A DNA stretch of 64,000 nucleotides, taken from NCBI RefSeq assembly GCF_010435915.1, contig NZ_JAAFZH010000012.1:62001-126000 (forward strand), in the 5' to 3' direction. Position 1 is the first letter of the stretch; every line of letters starts with the position of its first letter. The stretch is from Spirosoma terrae. Lineage in GTDB: Bacteria > Bacteroidota > Bacteroidia > Cytophagales > Spirosomataceae. Below, piece by piece: positions 61,152-64,000 of the stretch. Below the pieces are notes generated by a model. It did not search any database. It saw nothing but the letters and a program-made list of their open reading frames with translations, and was not told the origin of the DNA. Both the position numbers and the translations under genes were made by a program.

Positions 61152-61231
61152 TTTCGAATATCGGCTAATTTTTACATTTGGAAATGTAAGCCTACACCGC
61201 TCGTTTTGTAAAAATTAGCCGATATTCGAAA
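61152..61231. repeat. Perfect 25-bp inverted repeat with 30-bp spacer
   Basis: The arms 61152-61176 (TTTCGAATATCGGCTAATTT and five more bases) and 61207-61231 are perfectly complementary. There is no transposase and no evident target duplication. It lies between divergent genes, so it could be a fold-back element, a MITE remnant, or a large operator. Confidence 0.8.
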
Positions 61232-61262
61232 CTGTACGTAGATTAGAATAACACCAATTTAG

Positions 61263-63131
61263 ATGTACCCTTGTATCAACCCCTCTATGTGTAAAGATAG
61301 CCATTCCCTTTACCGGTTTCTTCTCCTAATCAGTTTCTTATTTACTACCCAGACTATCCAGGCACAGGTAGCCGACCTACCAACCCGTTGGACAAAAGCT
61401 GCGTTGGCGGCCTCAATGCCACTCAGTGAATACCCCCGTCCGCAGTTACAGCGTAGTCAGTGGCTTTGCCTGAACGGCATCTGGAACTATCAGGGCGGCC
61501 AATCGGTTGCTTCGGCCAGCAACCCCACCCGCGCGATCGATTTCCCTACAACTACTGAAAAAATACGAGTACCCTATTGTCCAGAATCAGTGCTGTCGGG
61601 TATCAAGAGAAAGCAGGAGATCAACATGTGGTACCAGCGTAGCTTTACGCTGCCCGCTGACTGGACTGGCAAGCAGATCCTGCTCCACTTTGAGGCTGTC
61701 GATCATCAGGCTACTGTTTTTGTCAATGGTCAGAAAGTGGGTAGCCATGCTGGCGGCTATGATCCTTTTTCATTCGACATCACCGCCTTTCTAACAAAAG
61801 GGGCCAATAGTTTAGTCGTGGCCGCTTACGATGCCAATGATGGGCGCACACCTTCCGGAAAAAATGGTCCCCGGGGTGATTATACCTTTAGCTCCGGTAT
61901 CTGGCAAACCGTCTGGCTCGAACCAGTCAATACCGACTATATCCAAAGCCTGCGTCTGCTTCCCGACCTGGCGGGTAAACGCCTGAAGCTGGAAGTTAAA
62001 GCTACTGTGTCGGCTCCTATTACGGCAGTTGTATTGGATGGAAAAACGGAAGTAGCTCGGGCCGAGGGAATGGCCGGAACGGCTCTCTACCTACCCATTG
62101 CCAACCCCAAACCGTGGTCACCGGATTCCCCATTTCTGTATGACGTAAAGGTTAGTCTAAAGGGAGCTAAGGGGCATGGATCGGATGAGGTAATGAGCTA
62201 CGCTGGCCTGCGCGATGTTAGTCTCGGAAAGGTCAATGGTGTAGTCCGCCCTTTACTGAACGGGCAGTTCGTTATGCAGCTAGGTCTGCTCGACCAGGGA
62301 TACTGGCCAGATGGTATTTTGACCGCCCCAACCGAAGAGGCCCTCAAATTTGATATGGAGTATACCAAAAAAGCCGGGTATAACCTCATTCGGAAACACA
62401 TGAAAACCGAGCCTCAGCGCTTCTATTACTGGGCCGATAAGCTAGGACTGCTGGTGTGGCAGGATATGCCTGCCATCTGGTATCCCAACGAAGATACACT
62501 AACCACCCGGACCCAGTTTCGCCAAGAGTTGAAAGCCATCATGGATACGTATTACAATTCACCATCTATTATTGCCTGGGTGCCTTTCAATGAAAACTGG
62601 GGCGCCTTCGACGTAGTGGCTATAACGGACTGGGTCAAGCAATATGATCCGTCCCGACTGGTCAATGGCAATTCGGGTTTTAACAATAATCCGCCCTATC
62701 AAAAAGCGTACGGCGACCCTAAAAACGGTGATTTTGTTGATACGCATATTTACGTAGGACCCAACAAAGCCTCGGAACCCGACGAAAAGCGAGCGGCTTC
62801 ATTGGGTGAGTTCGGGGGCGTGGGTTTGTTTGTGCGGGGGCATATGTGGCCAGTCGAAAATAATGCTTACGCTTACGAGCCGACAAAAGCGGCCCTAACT
62901 GACCGCTACGTCTTCCTGCTGGATCAGGTTGAGCAATTAATGCGGTATAGAGGGCTAAGCGTAGCAATATACACCCAAACCACCGATGTCGAGCACGAAG
63001 TGAACGGCCTGCTAACGTACGACCGGGAAGTTGAAAAGATGGACACAGATCGAGTTCGCGCGGTTAATCAGGCAGTTTTACAGGCGGGACAAGATGTAGC
63101 CCGACCGAAAGGAACTTCCACTAAGGAGTGA
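61263..63131 (+). CDS. Glycoside hydrolase family 2 protein (beta-galactosidase/glucuronidase-like), secreted
   Basis: A 622-residue enzyme with an N-terminal signal peptide ending near IQAQ (an ATG eight codons in, at 61287, is an alternative start). Residues about 50-220 form the sugar-binding jelly roll (LNGIWNYQGG, WYQRSFTLP, VFVNGQKVGSHAGGYDPFSF), followed by an immunoglobulin-like domain and a TIM barrel. The catalytic acid/base is Glu 444 in WVPFNENWGAF, and the probable nucleophile is Glu 516 in SLGEFGG. GH2 enzymes cleave beta-galactosides, beta-glucuronides or beta-mannosides with retention, but the specificity cannot be told here. A GH43 gene follows after 128 bases, making a polysaccharide-degradation locus that continues past the window. 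Confidence 0.93.
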   Translation: MYPCINPSMCKDSHSLYRFLLLISFLFTTQTIQAQVADLPTRWTKAALAASMPLSEYPRPQLQRSQWLCLNGIWNYQGGQSVASASNPTRAIDFPTTTEKIRVPYCPESVLSGIKRKQEINMWYQRSFTLPADWTGKQILLHFEAVDHQATVFVNGQKVGSHAGGYDPFSFDITAFLTKGANSLVVAAYDANDGRTPSGKNGPRGDYTFSSGIWQTVWLEPVNTDYIQSLRLLPDLAGKRLKLEVKATVSAPITAVVLDGKTEVARAEGMAGTALYLPIANPKPWSPDSPFLYDVKVSLKGAKGHGSDEVMSYAGLRDVSLGKVNGVVRPLLNGQFVMQLGLLDQGYWPDGILTAPTEEALKFDMEYTKKAGYNLIRKHMKTEPQRFYYWADKLGLLVWQDMPAIWYPNEDTLTTRTQFRQELKAIMDTYYNSPSIIAWVPFNENWGAFDVVAITDWVKQYDPSRLVNGNSGFNNNPPYQKAYGDPKNGDFVDTHIYVGPNKASEPDEKRAASLGEFGGVGLFVRGHMWPVENNAYAYEPTKAALTDRYVFLLDQVEQLMRYRGLSVAIYTQTTDVEHEVNGLLTYDREVEKMDTDRVRAVNQAVLQAGQDVARPKGTSTKE

Positions 63132-63259
63132 GCGAGTCCGCGAGGTCAGCAGCCTCATCATTTATCGTCTATTATAGTAGTCTACGCTCAAAAGTGTCTT
63201 TTTTTGTCCAGCCCCTCCTGACAATTGGCTTACAGACGCAAGACAGAATCGATTTTATC

Positions 63260-64000
63260 ATGACTCAAAAACGGCTTCTTTTTCTCTTTTTATCCCTATT
63301 GATAATCCGTATTTCGCCAGCACAAACAACGCCAGCTTCACCTAAAGCTAACCTCACGTTCGCCAATCCTTTACCTGTCGAATTTGGAGATCCGTATGTA
63401 TTGTATACCCACGGTACGTACTATATGTATGGGACTGGCGCAGGGGCCGATAAGGGTTTTGTGGCTTACTCATCCCCCGATATGGTGAATTGGAAGCGGG
63501 AAGGACAGGTCTATTTTCATAACAATCCCAATGGCTGGAGTGATCCTAAAGCAAAGTGGGGCGGGGCTTACTGGGCGCCGGAAGTCTATGAAGTGAAAGG
63601 TAAGTTCTACTTGTTTTATAGTGCCCAATGGCAAGTTAACCCCCAGCACGAGGAGGAAAATTTCCGCATTGGGGTGGCGGTAGCGGATAAGCCAACTGGA
63701 CCCTTTGTGGACCTGGGCAACCAACCCCTATTTGATCCGGGCTATCCCGTCATTGATGCTAACGTATTGTTTGATTCCGATGGCAAAGCATATTTATATT
63801 ATTCCCGCTGCTGCTATAAACATCCTGTCGACAGTGAAGTGGCTGACTTAGCGCGTCGGCAAGGGTGGTTCAACGAGATCGAAGAAAGCTGGGTATACGG
63901 TGTCGAGCTTAAAGCTGATTTTTCGGGCGTCGTTGGGGAGCCGGTTCTTTTACTACGTCCCCCGGTAAAGCTGGGCGATAAGCAATCGGAATGGGAAAGT
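63260..64000 (+). CDS. Glycoside hydrolase family 43 protein, N-terminal part (truncated by window)
   Basis: The frame starts at ATG 63260 and runs off the right edge (247 codons visible). A signal peptide (MTQKRLLFLFLSLLIIRISP, ending AQ) is followed by the five-bladed beta-propeller of GH43. Blade 1 has VEFGDPYVLYTHGTYYMYGT, with the catalytic-base aspartate in the G-D-P motif. Blades 2 and 3 include AYSSPDMVNWKREG and WGGAYWAPEVYEVKGKFYLF, and the pKa-modulating aspartate is probably in GYPVIDANVLFD. GH43 enzymes act on arabinan, xylan or galactan. It follows the GH2 gene on the same strand and probably acts on the same plant or algal polysaccharide. Confidence 0.9.
   Translation, partial: MTQKRLLFLFLSLLIIRISPAQTTPASPKANLTFANPLPVEFGDPYVLYTHGTYYMYGTGAGADKGFVAYSSPDMVNWKREGQVYFHNNPNGWSDPKAKWGGAYWAPEVYEVKGKFYLFYSAQWQVNPQHEEENFRIGVAVADKPTGPFVDLGNQPLFDPGYPVIDANVLFDSDGKAYLYYSRCCYKHPVDSEVADLARRQGWFNEIEESWVYGVELKADFSGVVGEPVLLLRPPVKLGDKQSEWES

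Noticed and set aside
61152-61231. Inverted repeat considered as ends of an insertion sequence
   Set aside because: The arms are 30 bp apart with no room for a transposase, and no target-site duplication is evident.

Overview
The window looks like a chromosomal segment of a Bacteroidota bacterium. A cytophagal, Spirosoma-like genome is my best guess from gene content and the roughly balanced base composition. The grounds are a SusC/SusD pair, a DUF4097 protein, AraC regulators with membrane domains, GH2 and GH43 hydrolases with signal peptides, and many FtsX/MacB-type permeases ending in the same short peptide. I see no rRNA, tRNA, CRISPR array, transposase or phage gene.

Layout. Positions 1-6000 carry housekeeping and accessory genes: an NTF2-like fragment, an FAD/Fe-S oxidoreductase, DUF1648, a lone ExbD-like protein and a secreted DUF4097 protein. 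Positions 6350-11054 are a SusC/SusD nutrient-uptake pair. Positions 11100-21700 hold an Lrp regulator divergent from an MFS exporter, a RibD/DHFR-type reductase, two orphan permeases, an AraC regulator, a cupin and a zinc-independent MDR oxidoreductase.

Positions 21763-60022 are the centrepiece: twelve large double-FtsX permeases, all on the minus strand and with no ATP-binding subunit anywhere in the window. They fall into four units. Units A (32877 down to 21763), B (41560 to 33106) and C (52649 to 44227) each begin with a small PadR regulator followed by four, three and three permeases. Each of those permeases carries an extra N-terminal cytoplasmic prefix domain. Unit D (59974 to 55074) has two permeases without prefix or PadR. 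The prefix subtype is specific to the unit, while the membrane bodies are mixed between units, so the array looks modular. Between units lie a C10 protease, an AraC-type membrane regulator, a DUF1330 protein, a membrane-anchored winged-helix regulator and two paralogous secreted proteins.

The most striking signal is regulatory. Upstream of each of the four units, and of the DUF4097 gene near the left end, there is a dyad of the form TGTCC-N6-GGACA. In four of the five cases a second, weaker dyad lies 21-22 bp further out. A sigma-54-like -24/-12 element lies at a nearly fixed distance downstream (64, 64, 64, 65 and 56 nt). This reads as one regulon controlled by a sigma-54 enhancer-binding protein encoded elsewhere. 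It would link the PadR/permease units to the DUF4097 envelope protein, which suggests an envelope- or membrane-stress response. That role is inference.

The right end (61263-64000) begins a carbohydrate-degradation locus: GH2, then GH43 cut by the window edge. It is separated from the permeases by an AT-rich gene of unknown function and a perfect 25-bp inverted repeat.
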